Below are positions 1 to 9,361 of a stretch of DNA of 21,810 nucleotides, piece by piece. The position numbers were made by a program, and so were the translations under genes. A model generated the notes under the pieces. The model was not told where the DNA came from, did not search any database, and saw only the letters and a program-made list of their open reading frames with translations. This stretch comes from Acidobacteria bacterium UBA2994 (lineage in GTDB: Bacteria > Acidobacteriota > Vicinamibacteria > Vicinamibacterales > UBA8438). Numbering within the stretch: position 1 is the first letter of the stretch; every line of letters starts with the position of its first letter. The stretch is from contig DEAA01000022.1 of the NCBI GenBank assembly GCA_002346545.1, positions 11,209 through 33,018 of the forward strand, in the 5' to 3' direction.

Positions 1-1398
1 CGGCACCTCGCGCCACCGGGTGCCGAGATCGCCCGTCCCGAGTTGGGTAATCGGATGTGTGTGCCCGCCGTCTGCCAGCGAGACCAGCCGGGCGCGGCGG
101 TTCGCTTCGGAGCCGCCAATGCGCACCTGGCGCCCGCCGACCTCCGGCACCAGCGGGAGCAGATCGGCCAGCCCGAGGTCACGCCACCCACTCCCCTCCA
201 CGGCGCGGGTCCCAAGCACCAGTAGGCCACCACCCCGCTCACTGACGAAATCGCGCAACATCTCCGCCTGCACCGACCGCAAGAGGGACACATCGAGATT
301 GGCCAGAATCACGGCGTCGTAACGGAACAACGCTTCGACCGTCTCGGGAAAGCCCTGGGCCAGCGCACCGGCGCTCGGCGCCCGGCTCTGGATGTAGAAC
401 GTCCGCTCGCCGCGGTCGTTCCGTCCCTTCTCGATGACGGCATCAATCTCCACGCCGTCGTCGGCGCGCAGAACACGTTTCAGGAAGCTGTGCTCGTAGC
501 CCGGTCCCCCCTCGACGAGCAGGACCCGACGCGGGCGAGCGGCACGCGGCACGAGCACGGAACGGCGGTTGTTCGCAGCCACGGCCTCGCCCGGCAGCAC
601 CGGCAACTCGACGGTGTAGCGCGTGGCCCGCTCGGGGGGTGGCGCCACCGCGAGTCGATGGAGCACCGGCACGTCGTCATCGGCCGTCGCCTCCATTACC
701 CTGAGCAGGCGGCCGTCTTCGAGCACCCTCACCTCGAGCGCCCGTCCCGCGTAACCGCGCGCGACGAGGGTCACGCTCAGCTCGGCCGCCGAAGCTGCCG
801 TCACGCCCGCTGCCACCCGGAGATCGACCACCGCCTGATCCGGGGCCACACTCCTCGCCCCGACGCCGAGGGTGAAGACGGGCGGTCCGTCACCGAGAAC
901 GGTCGTCGTCTCGCCAGTCTCGCCGCCATCGGTCAGTAGCACCACCGCGGGCGCCGCTGGATACCGCTCCCGTATCTCCATCACCGCATCTCGCAGCCGG
1001 CTGCGAGGCACCTCGGCCGGCACGGTCTCAGCCGCGACCGGCACCACCCCGTCGCCCACCCCGAAGAGGCTGATGGTCACCAGCTCGCCGTCCAGGTGCT
1101 CGGCGACCCAGGAGACCGCGGCCTCGAGACGGCCCCGTCCGTCAACATCTGCCACCGCCATACTGCGCGAGTGATCGATCAGCACCGGGACGACCTGATC
1201 AGCGCCCGACGAAACGAGACGCACCGGCTGGGCGAGACACAGCAGCAGGAGGAGCAGGGAGAGGGCCCGCAGGGCGCTCAGCCACAGCCGCTGCGAGAGG
1301 GAGCCCCCGAGGCGCACGCACGAACGATAGACGACGACGCCCGCCAGCAGCATGGCGAGCAGCGTGAGCCACGGTGACAGTGGGGCCGCGAAACGCAT
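1..1398 (-). CDS. vWA-domain membrane protein with GATase1-like region (C-terminus beyond window)
   Basis: Partial gene: 466 codons are visible and the end lies outside the window. The ATG at 1398 overlaps the stop of the preceding DUF4175 gene as TGATG, so translation is probably coupled. Two membrane segments lie at about residues 9-25 and 40-58. A von Willebrand A fold follows, with a DxSxS MIDAS motif (DHSRS, residues 75-79) and a later LLTDGG strand. A beta-rich section comes next, then a region near residues 335-420 of the type YDAVILANLD...RGGGLLVLG that resembles the class-I glutamine amidotransferase-like domain found in large vWA membrane proteins. The usual catalytic cysteine is not at the expected turn, so binding rather than amidotransfer is likely. 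It is the last visible gene of the MoxR operon and probably faces the periplasm. The family assignment is good; the function is unknown. Confidence 0.85.
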   Translation of the reverse strand, partial: MRFAAPLSPWLTLLAMLLAGVVVYRSCVRLGGSLSQRLWLSALRALSLLLLLLCLAQPVRLVSSGADQVVPVLIDHSRSMAVADVDGRGRLEAAVSWVAEHLDGELVTISLFGVGDGVVPVAAETVPAEVPRSRLRDAVMEIRERYPAAPAVVLLTDGGETGETTTVLGDGPPVFTLGVGARSVAPDQAVVDLRVAAGVTAASAAELSVTLVARGYAGRALEVRVLEDGRLLRVMEATADDDVPVLHRLAVAPPPERATRYTVELPVLPGEAVAANNRRSVLVPRAARPRRVLLVEGGPGYEHSFLKRVLRADDGVEIDAVIEKGRNDRGERTFYIQSRAPSAGALAQGFPETVEALFRYDAVILANLDVSLLRSVQAEMLRDFVSERGGGLLVLGTRAVEGSGWRDLGLADLLPLVPEVGGRQVRIGGSEANRRARLVSLADGGHTHPITQLGTGDLGTRWREVP

Positions 1399-4300
1399 CA
1401 TCGACTCGGAGCGGACCTCGAGACCGCAGCGCCCGCCAGGCCACGATAGTAGGCATCGACCAGCGCCCGATAGCGGTCCGGCACCGGATCGCCGGCCCCA
1501 GGGGCGAGTCGATCCGACTCGTCCAGCGCGGCGAGCGCCGAGGCACGTTCGGCCTCGAACTGACCGAGCGCCGTGTCGAGATGACGCCGCAGCGTCACCC
1601 ACACCGACGGATCGATCCCGGCCGGATCGGTGCCCGGCGCCGAGGACGACCTCCACTGCTCGGCCCAGCGGTCCAGATCCCCTGCCAGCTCTGGCAACTG
1701 GCGACGCAGCGCGGCGAGCACACCCGGCGCACCGGCCAGCCGGTCGATCACAGCCTGGCGCGCGTCCATCCCGGCGTCCCCGTCCTGACCCGTAGTGGTC
1801 GACTGACCCGATTGGGTCGGGGCATCCGACTCGGCGCCCGTCGGCTCTCCGGCTTGCGGCCCCGTCTGTGCCGAGTCAGTGTCACCATCCAGCGCCTCGA
1901 GAGCCTGACGCAGCCCACGTGCGGCTTCCAGGTCAGCCAGCAGCTGGCGGCGCTCCCGGTCGGCGGTGGCCGCCACCCGAAGCTCTCCCGCCACGGCCTC
2001 GAGGATAGCCGCGAAGGCAGCCGCCTCGTCGGCCTCGGCTGCGTCGCGCATCCGCGCCTCGATCGCTTGCTCCTCCAACGTCCGCCCGACCCCCGCTGCC
2101 GGGTGACTCGAGTCGCCACCGACTAGCGCATCCAGCGACTCCTGCAGCCGGGCGACCCGATCCGCCAGCTCCTTCTGCCGGTCGCCCAGCCGGTCGCTAA
2201 ATGCCTCACTCCGACGGCCCTCGGCCTCGGCGGCCAGGTCCCGCTGGTCCTCGGCCAGCGTCTGGGCATCCCGCTGCAACTCACCGAGACGATCCTGGTC
2301 GTTGGCGCCACCACCCAGCTCGCGCTGGAGCTCTCGGAGTGCATCGAGAGCGCGCGCTCCGCTCGCGCTCGCCGCCCCTGTGTCGTCTCGACGCAGCTCG
2401 CGCATCGCCTGGCGCATCTCGTCGGCAACCTCGCCCGGCACTCCGGTCCCCGACTGGCCTGACTCACTCCCGCTCGCCTGCGAGTCGCCCAGCTCCTCGC
2501 CCACTCGCTCGAGCTCGTCGCGTAGCGCCTGTTGTTCGCGCAACAGGCGCGCCAACTCACGACGACGCTCCTCGGGAGCGAGGTCCGCCTGCTCGCCGAG
2601 ACGCTGGTTCAGCTCCGCCTGCCGCTCGGCCAGCGACCGCAGACGCTCGATCGCCTCACTCGGCTCGGACGCCGACTCCGCGCTCGCCCGCCGCTCGGTC
2701 TCGTAGTTCGTTTCCTGGTCCCGTCGCAACTCGCGGTCGAACAGCGCCGACAGATCCTCCTGGGCGCCGGAACCAGCCCCTCCCGACGCGCGCTGTGATG
2801 ACACCTGCCGGCGTCGGATGGCCGCCTGCGCGCGAAGCAGCTCGTTGAGGGCCGTCATCTCGTGAGGAATCGCCTCGGCTACCGAATGCGCCTCGAGAGC
2901 CCGCTCCGCCCGGCTCATGGCCTCGACGGCCGCCGCCATGGCCGCGTTCTGTGGATCCGGTCCCGAGACCCCTCGAACGGCGTCTGGCCCCTGGCCGAGG
3001 GCCTGCTCCGCCGCCCGCCCGGCCTCGAGCCTCAGCTCGGCCTGGGCCTCGGCCACCGCGCGGATGTCGGCGTCGACGGCCTCGCTCCGCGCTTGCGACT
3101 CGAGACGCCAGCTCGCCACGATGATCTCCTTCTGCACCGTGGCCAACCGACCGATGTCCTGCATCGCCTGCCCCGCCCCGGACTGGCTCTGCGCCTCCTC
3201 GAACTCGTTATCGAACGGCCTGACCTCCAGGAAGAAGATATCGGAACGGGCGGTGCCGAGCGCGGCCGGCCCGGGACCGGCCGCCTGGACGAAGAAGGTG
3301 ATGAAGTCGCCGGGCGCCACGTCGAGGTCTTCGACATACAGCGTGCGTGCCCCTTCCACGGTCGCGCCGGCGACGGTGTCGAACTCGACCGTGCGCTCGG
3401 TGCCGCCCGACACGGTGTAGACGAGAGCGAGCCGGTCGACGAAGTGGTCGTCGCGGGCGCGAGCCTCGATGGTCACTTCCTCGAGCGACGTGATCTCGCG
3501 GTCGCCGCCGGGCCGCACGACCGTCACCACCGGGGGCCGATCGATCGTGGCGCGGATGAAGTACTCGACCGGCGCAACATTGCCAAGTCCGTCGGCCGAG
3601 GTCACAGCGACCCGATAGCTCCCATCGGACTCCACCCCGAACACTGGACTCCGGATCTCACCGTCAGTGACGGACAATGCCAGCTGTCGCCCGTCATCGA
3701 ACTCCACCACTCCGGCGGTAATCGGCTCGTTCGTCTCGATGCGGAGACGAACACGGGTCCCCACCGGCGCGTAGATGTCTCCGCCGTCCTCCTCGACCCG
3801 CGTCCCAAGTCCCGTGTACCCCGGGTACTTGTGGGTCACGTCGACCCGCTCGACTCGTGGCGGGACAAGCGCATCGATCCAGAACTCGGGAGACGTGAAG
3901 GCCGCCAGCCCAACCTGATAGACCACGTCTCGCTCGATCGCCGGAATCTCAGCCGCCCACCCGTCGCCAGCAGGCGCCATCCGCACCTCGACGACGCCCT
4001 GCTCGTCAGTCAGCCGGACCGCCGGCGCATCGCTGGTGCCCTCGGCGACCCAGGAGGGCTCACCGGTCAGCGTGGCTCGAACCCGCACCGTCTCACCCAC
4101 CGGCACCCGCACGTCGCCGGGCTCGACGGCCAGGCTCACGCCCGCAGGCGCCGAGTACAACCAGACCAGCCGCGCCATCCGACCCCACGACGCCTGGCTC
4201 ACACTCATCGCCAGCAGGCACGCGACGGCGGCGAGCGCGGCGCGGCCCATGGCTCCGCGCACCTGGCGGTCAGGCACGACCAAACTCGGGTCGAGAATCT

Positions 4301-4688
4301 GGAGACGCTCGACCGCGTCCCGGAGCAGCAGGTGATGAAGCGGTGACTCTGGCGGATCAGCCACGGCGGTTGCCGTGACCACGCGATCGTCGAGATCGGA
4401 GCACCGTTCCTCCACCAGACGGGCCACCTGCCGGTCGGACGGTCGGGTACGCACCCGCCAAGCCTCGAACCCGGCGAGCGCCACGATCGAGAACCCAAGG
4501 AACCCGCCGAGCAGCAGCAACGGGACGTCGGCCGGCGCGAGCGTGACATCGACACCCCGCAACAGCAGCAACGCGAGGGCACCACCGCCGGCCCAGCGCC
4601 CGAACGCCCGGAGGCGTCGCGCGAGCGCCCAGCGGCGGCGCACGAGGTGCAGGCGCCGTGTCAGCTCTGCCCGATGCCCGTCTGGCAT
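1398..4688 (-). CDS. DUF4175-family membrane protein with long coiled-coil tail
   Basis: About 1096 residues. Three hydrophobic segments (about 35-48, 53-74 and 147-164) are followed by a large beta-rich, Ig-like region carrying the family-type YPGYTG motif at 288-293. From about residue 500 to the end the chain is rich in Glu, Arg, Gln and Ala, with many Glu/Arg/Gln heptad-like stretches, and is probably a long coiled coil broken by Ser/Gly/Gln-rich linkers. This matches DUF4175-type proteins that occur beside vWA proteins; their biochemical role is not established. The frame stays open to 4790, but starting there would overlap the upstream gene by about 90 bases. I prefer the ATG at 4688, 11 bases after the upstream stop. 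A GTG at 4703 (GTGA overlap, GGAGG four bases before it) is a real alternative. Confidence 0.85.
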   Translation of the reverse strand: MPDGHRAELTRRLHLVRRRWALARRLRAFGRWAGGGALALLLLRGVDVTLAPADVPLLLLGGFLGFSIVALAGFEAWRVRTRPSDRQVARLVEERCSDLDDRVVTATAVADPPESPLHHLLLRDAVERLQILDPSLVVPDRQVRGAMGRAALAAVACLLAMSVSQASWGRMARLVWLYSAPAGVSLAVEPGDVRVPVGETVRVRATLTGEPSWVAEGTSDAPAVRLTDEQGVVEVRMAPAGDGWAAEIPAIERDVVYQVGLAAFTSPEFWIDALVPPRVERVDVTHKYPGYTGLGTRVEEDGGDIYAPVGTRVRLRIETNEPITAGVVEFDDGRQLALSVTDGEIRSPVFGVESDGSYRVAVTSADGLGNVAPVEYFIRATIDRPPVVTVVRPGGDREITSLEEVTIEARARDDHFVDRLALVYTVSGGTERTVEFDTVAGATVEGARTLYVEDLDVAPGDFITFFVQAAGPGPAALGTARSDIFFLEVRPFDNEFEEAQSQSGAGQAMQDIGRLATVQKEIIVASWRLESQARSEAVDADIRAVAEAQAELRLEAGRAAEQALGQGPDAVRGVSGPDPQNAAMAAAVEAMSRAERALEAHSVAEAIPHEMTALNELLRAQAAIRRRQVSSQRASGGAGSGAQEDLSALFDRELRRDQETNYETERRASAESASEPSEAIERLRSLAERQAELNQRLGEQADLAPEERRRELARLLREQQALRDELERVGEELGDSQASGSESGQSGTGVPGEVADEMRQAMRELRRDDTGAASASGARALDALRELQRELGGGANDQDRLGELQRDAQTLAEDQRDLAAEAEGRRSEAFSDRLGDRQKELADRVARLQESLDALVGGDSSHPAAGVGRTLEEQAIEARMRDAAEADEAAAFAAILEAVAGELRVAATADRERRQLLADLEAARGLRQALEALDGDTDSAQTGPQAGEPTGAESDAPTQSGQSTTTGQDGDAGMDARQAVIDRLAGAPGVLAALRRQLPELAGDLDRWAEQWRSSSAPGTDPAGIDPSVWVTLRRHLDTALGQFEAERASALAALDESDRLAPGAGDPVPDRYRALVDAYYRGLAGAAVSRSAPSR

Positions 4689-4699
4689 GCCCAATTCTC

Positions 4700-6568
4700 T
4701 CACCCGGCCTCCGCCCAGCCGGCCCGCCGACTCGCCACGAGCCCCTCGGCGAGCAGCAGCACCAAGGCGGCGGCGAGCAGATATCGCCATAGCCAGTCGT
4801 CTGGCGTTGGGCTCGACACCGGCATCCCCGATCCGAGGTTGGCGGCTGGGAACCGCCGCTCGAAATCCCCGGGCTCCAGCCGGCTCAGATCCGATTCGGC
4901 CGGGTCGGCGTTGACGACGATCCGCTGCTGCTCTCCTCCCTCGGTCACGAGGGAGGCGACGCCCGGTCGATCGGCCACCCCTGGCGGCGTCTCACGCACC
5001 AGGAAGGCGCGGACGAGCGGCGTCTCGGTCGAGAGCGACGCCAGCGCCTCGGTCAGCCAGGGCGCGAAGACCGGCTGGCGAGGCAGGTCGTTCCACTCGC
5101 CGGCCAGGTCCGAGGCCCAGACCAGCACGCGCCCTCGTCCCACCAGATGCTCCACGAGCACGGGGGCGCCGTCATCGAACCGAGCCAGGACGACATCGCC
5201 CTCGGCGATGGGCCGCGCCCTCGAGAACCGGACGCGATCGAGTGCCGCGGCGAGCCCACCGAGGGCGGTCAGACTGGGATGACGACGCTCGGCCAGCAGA
5301 AGGGTTCGGGGCTCCGCGAAGGTCTCTACCGCACCGACACCGAGATCCGGCTCACCAGCGAACAACCCGTTCACGAGTGCCGAATCGACCGCCTCTCCCC
5401 CGACCACCAGCAACCCGCCTCCGGCTCGAACGAAGGCGTCCAGGTGTGCTCGTCCCCGGCGCGTCAACCGTGTCGTCCCGGCCAGGATCGCGACACCGCC
5501 TGGGTCGAGACCGGCGTCATCGTCGCTCAGCGAGGCGACCGTCCGCCGCTCTAGGGCAAACCGCCCCACCCCGCCGTCGGGAGCCAGCGCCTGCTCAAGA
5601 AACAGGAGCCCGGCATCGCGCCGCTGGTCCGTCACCAGCTGCACCCGAGGCCGCGGGAGAGGATCGAGCAGGTGGCGACGGACGTTGTCCGCCTCGAAGC
5701 CGTCCGGATCGGTCGCCCGGACCAGCGCGACCCCTGACGCCTCGGCTGCGACCGGGAACCGGACCGTGTTCGCCCCCGGTTCGACGGTCACGTCCAGCGT
5801 GGCGACGGTCTCGCCGTCAAGCTCCAGCGACACCGCGCTCTCGACCGGCGCTCCCGTCCGAACCACGGTGGCCAGGATCGCGTCCGGTTCGTGCCCCACA
5901 TCGGTCACGGCGAGGTTGCCGGGCGGAGGCGCCACCGGCAGCACTTCTACCGACAGACCCAATGACGGTATCGGTATCCCGGGGCTCCATCCGGTCGCCT
6001 GCCGGTCGGTAATCACCACCAGCCGCCCGTCACGTCCGGCCGCCAGATCGGCGGCCGCCACCGCACCGGCCCGGTAGCGCGTCGCACGGGGACGGGGCTC
6101 AACCGAGGCCACGGCGGCTCGGGCGGCGGCCCGCGAGCTGCCCACATCGGCCAGCAGCCGCGCCTCGCTGTCAAAGGCCACGACGGCGACCAGATGATCG
6201 GCCGGCGCGTCATCGATCGCGCTCACAGCCAGGTCACGGGCCTCGGTCACCTGCGCCGGGGTCGACATGCTGAACGAGGTGTCGACGAGCACCACCGTGA
6301 TCGCCTGTCCGGTCGGCGCATCCGCGAGATACGGCCGGGCGAACGCCAGCACCAGTAGGAGTAGGGCCGCGACTCGCATCGCGAGCAGGAGGAGGTCGTC
6401 CAGCCGACGTCGGCGGCGCGGCTCTGGCGCCCGCTGCTTCAGGAACCGGGTGTCGCTGAACGGCACGCGCGGCAACCGTTCCCGACGCAACAGGTGCAGG
6501 ACGATCGGCACCGCGATGGCGAGGCCACCAAGTAGAAACGCCGGTGCGAGCAGAGACCAGCCCAGCAT
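4700..6568 (-). CDS. BatA-type vWA membrane protein
   Basis: About 622 residues. The N-terminus is the BatA/aerotolerance-regulator type: a first membrane helix (about 5-25), the LRRERLPRVPFSDTRFL stretch, a basic segment, and a second helix (about 58-78). A vWA domain follows with MIDAS motif DTSFS at 96-100. A later section (VAILAGTTRL...AGGGLLVVGG) resembles a class-I glutamine amidotransferase-like fold without a nucleophile cysteine. A last membrane helix lies near the C-terminus (about 592-612). The start is either ATG 6568 (TGATG with the DUF58 stop) or GTG 6571 (GTGA overlap). In known MoxR/Bat systems such proteins sit in the inner membrane with the vWA domain binding partner proteins through a metal ion. 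The exact partner here is unknown. Confidence 0.88.
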   Translation of the reverse strand: MLGWSLLAPAFLLGGLAIAVPIVLHLLRRERLPRVPFSDTRFLKQRAPEPRRRRRLDDLLLLAMRVAALLLLVLAFARPYLADAPTGQAITVVLVDTSFSMSTPAQVTEARDLAVSAIDDAPADHLVAVVAFDSEARLLADVGSSRAAARAAVASVEPRPRATRYRAGAVAAADLAAGRDGRLVVITDRQATGWSPGIPIPSLGLSVEVLPVAPPPGNLAVTDVGHEPDAILATVVRTGAPVESAVSLELDGETVATLDVTVEPGANTVRFPVAAEASGVALVRATDPDGFEADNVRRHLLDPLPRPRVQLVTDQRRDAGLLFLEQALAPDGGVGRFALERRTVASLSDDDAGLDPGGVAILAGTTRLTRRGRAHLDAFVRAGGGLLVVGGEAVDSALVNGLFAGEPDLGVGAVETFAEPRTLLLAERRHPSLTALGGLAAALDRVRFSRARPIAEGDVVLARFDDGAPVLVEHLVGRGRVLVWASDLAGEWNDLPRQPVFAPWLTEALASLSTETPLVRAFLVRETPPGVADRPGVASLVTEGGEQQRIVVNADPAESDLSRLEPGDFERRFPAANLGSGMPVSSPTPDDWLWRYLLAAALVLLLAEGLVASRRAGWAEAG

Positions 6569-7473
6569 CACCAGCGACGGCCACGGGTCTCCAGATAGGC
6601 CAGGATGGCCGTATCGAGCGGCGTAGAGGTGTCGATCAGCTGATAGTCCACGTCTGCCAGGCGGAGCTCACGCCGGTAGCGCTCCTGAAGCACCTCCATC
6701 TGCTTGAGATAGTGCGCGCGCACCTGACCAGGTACCGCGAGGACCTCGTCGTCAGACTCCAGGTCGGCGAATCGGGTCGGCCCTTCGAAGGGAAACGTCC
6801 GTTCGGCCGGATCCAGCACCTGCAGCACCAGCACCTCACACCCCTGGAAGCGCAGGTGCTTCAGCCCCTGGATGATCCCCTCGGGCTCGTCGAGCAGGTC
6901 GGACACCACCACTACCAGTCCGCGGCGGGTCAGGCGCGCGGCCAGCGCGTCGAGCGGTCGCCGGACGTCGGACCGTTCGGCTGGGGTCACGGTGTCGAGT
7001 CGCGCCAGGAGGCGACGCAGATGACCGGCTCGTGAGCTCGCCGGAAGGGCGTCCACCACCCGGTGGTCGAACAACATCAGGCCGACGGCGTCGCGCTGTC
7101 GCTGGACAAGATAGGCGAGCGCGGCGAGGAGCAGACTCCCGTAGCGCAGCTTGGTGATGGTGCCGGAGCCGTAGCCCATCGACGCACTGACATCCAGCAG
7201 GAGGTGACACTCGAGGTTCATCTCCTCCTCGAACCGCTTCACATAAAAGCGACCGGTTCTCGCGGCCAGCTTCCAGTCGACGCCGACCGGATCATCCCCG
7301 GGCAGGTAGGGCCGGTACTCGCTGAACTCGACGCTGAACCCTTTGAACGGACTACGGTGCAGCCCGACCAGAACACCCTCGACGACGGTCCGCGCCACCA
7401 GCTCCAGCGACCCCAACCGCCCGAGCAATTCGGGATCCAGCAACGTCGGCTCGTGTCCCGCTGATGTCGCCAT
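6568..7473 (-). CDS. DUF58 domain-containing protein
   Basis: Soluble protein of 301 residues with the classic DUF58 block: YRPYLPGDDPVGVDWKLAART at about 53-73, followed by a degenerate vWA fold with DVSAS at 94-98. DUF58 proteins are the usual partners of MoxR ATPases, encoded directly after them, and this gene lies 42 bases downstream of moxR on the same strand. An AAGG lies just before the ATG at 7473. It probably acts as an adaptor between the MoxR ATPase and the membrane vWA proteins encoded next; that role is inferred from family and order. Length and motifs are normal and I see no damage. Confidence 0.93.
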   Translation of the reverse strand: MATSAGHEPTLLDPELLGRLGSLELVARTVVEGVLVGLHRSPFKGFSVEFSEYRPYLPGDDPVGVDWKLAARTGRFYVKRFEEEMNLECHLLLDVSASMGYGSGTITKLRYGSLLLAALAYLVQRQRDAVGLMLFDHRVVDALPASSRAGHLRRLLARLDTVTPAERSDVRRPLDALAARLTRRGLVVVVSDLLDEPEGIIQGLKHLRFQGCEVLVLQVLDPAERTFPFEGPTRFADLESDDEVLAVPGQVRAHYLKQMEVLQERYRRELRLADVDYQLIDTSTPLDTAILAYLETRGRRW

Positions 7474-7515
7474 GCCTTGTGCCCACGGCGGGGCTAAGCT
7501 TGTCGGCTGGAGCGG

Positions 7516-8523
<1,008 letters not shown>

Positions 8524-8530
8524 CGATCCT

Positions 8531-9361
8531 CTAGTGGGTCAACGCGTAGACGACCTCGTTGATCATCATGCGATACGCCTGACCGGTGTAGGTGATGTAG
8601 CCGGGATAGTCCTCGGCGTTCGACCATTCCCAGCCATCACCCATGTCGGTGTTGAAGTTGAAGAGCGCCATCGCCCGACCGTCGTCATCCAGAATGGCGT
8701 AGAGTCCTGCCTCGAAGCCACCCTTCTCCCAGGTCACCCCGTTGAAGAACGACCCAAGCCCGGGAATCTGTGGATACTCTGACAGGTCGTAGAAGCAGGT
8801 AAAGATTGGGTGATCCGGCCCCAGCTTGACGATCTCCCGCTCTGGAAAGACGCGCTTCATCTCCGCGGACACTGTCTCCCACTCCACCGGTCCATGGAAG
8901 TCATCGAAGGTGGCGGTGCCGCCGCGCAGCAGGAACTCGCGGAGGATCTCCACTTCTGGAGGCGTGAGCCGCAAGTTCCCAGGCTCGACGAAGTAGATCC
9001 ACGGATACTCCCACAGCCGCTCGTCCTCGAGCGTGATCACCACCGGGTCGTTGACCTCGATCGCGGTCACCCGGCCGAGACGCCGCGACAGGTTCTGCTC
9101 GGCGGCGGGACCATCGATCGCCCAGGGGTCGCTCCAGTAGAGAGCGCGAAAAGCTCGGAGCTGCTCTTCCCACGACGTGTACTTGATCCGCACGAAGGTC
9201 CACTCGAGTCCATCGAGCTGCACCGTGGGCGTCCCCGAATCGATGTCGGTGATGAGCGCGCCGGGAGGTTGCGCCCGGCCTGTGACAGGCAGCCCCAGCA
9301 GGTAAGTCAGGCCGAGCACCAGCACCAGGCCAGCCTCCGTCGGCCGGACCGGGCGACTCAC
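8531..9361 (-). CDS. DUF4159 domain-containing secreted protein
   Basis: 276 residues starting with GTG at 9361, which overlaps the stop of the upstream TPR gene as GTGA. The N-terminus has a signal peptide-like hydrophobic stretch (about 10-28) ending near GRAQ. The body is DUF4159: FVRIKYTSW near 56-64, YPWIYFVEPG, a RGGTATFDDFHG turn, and a C-terminal block with NFNTDMGDGWEW and the closing MMINEVVYALTH. The fold of this family is thought to resemble class-I glutamine amidotransferases, but no nucleophile cysteine sits at the RGGT turn. Its role is unknown. DUF4159 genes commonly accompany MoxR/vWA operons, so a periplasmic or membrane-surface part of that system is likely. Confidence 0.9.
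   Translation of the reverse strand: MSRPVRPTEAGLVLVLGLTYLLGLPVTGRAQPPGALITDIDSGTPTVQLDGLEWTFVRIKYTSWEEQLRAFRALYWSDPWAIDGPAAEQNLSRRLGRVTAIEVNDPVVITLEDERLWEYPWIYFVEPGNLRLTPPEVEILREFLLRGGTATFDDFHGPVEWETVSAEMKRVFPEREIVKLGPDHPIFTCFYDLSEYPQIPGLGSFFNGVTWEKGGFEAGLYAILDDDGRAMALFNFNTDMGDGWEWSNAEDYPGYITYTGQAYRMMINEVVYALTH

Noticed and set aside
2862..4346. 494-codon plus-strand open frame opposite the DUF4175 gene
   Set aside because: It is the antisense shadow of a high-GC gene with a clear family match; its translation is Arg/His/Leu-rich without any recognisable domain.
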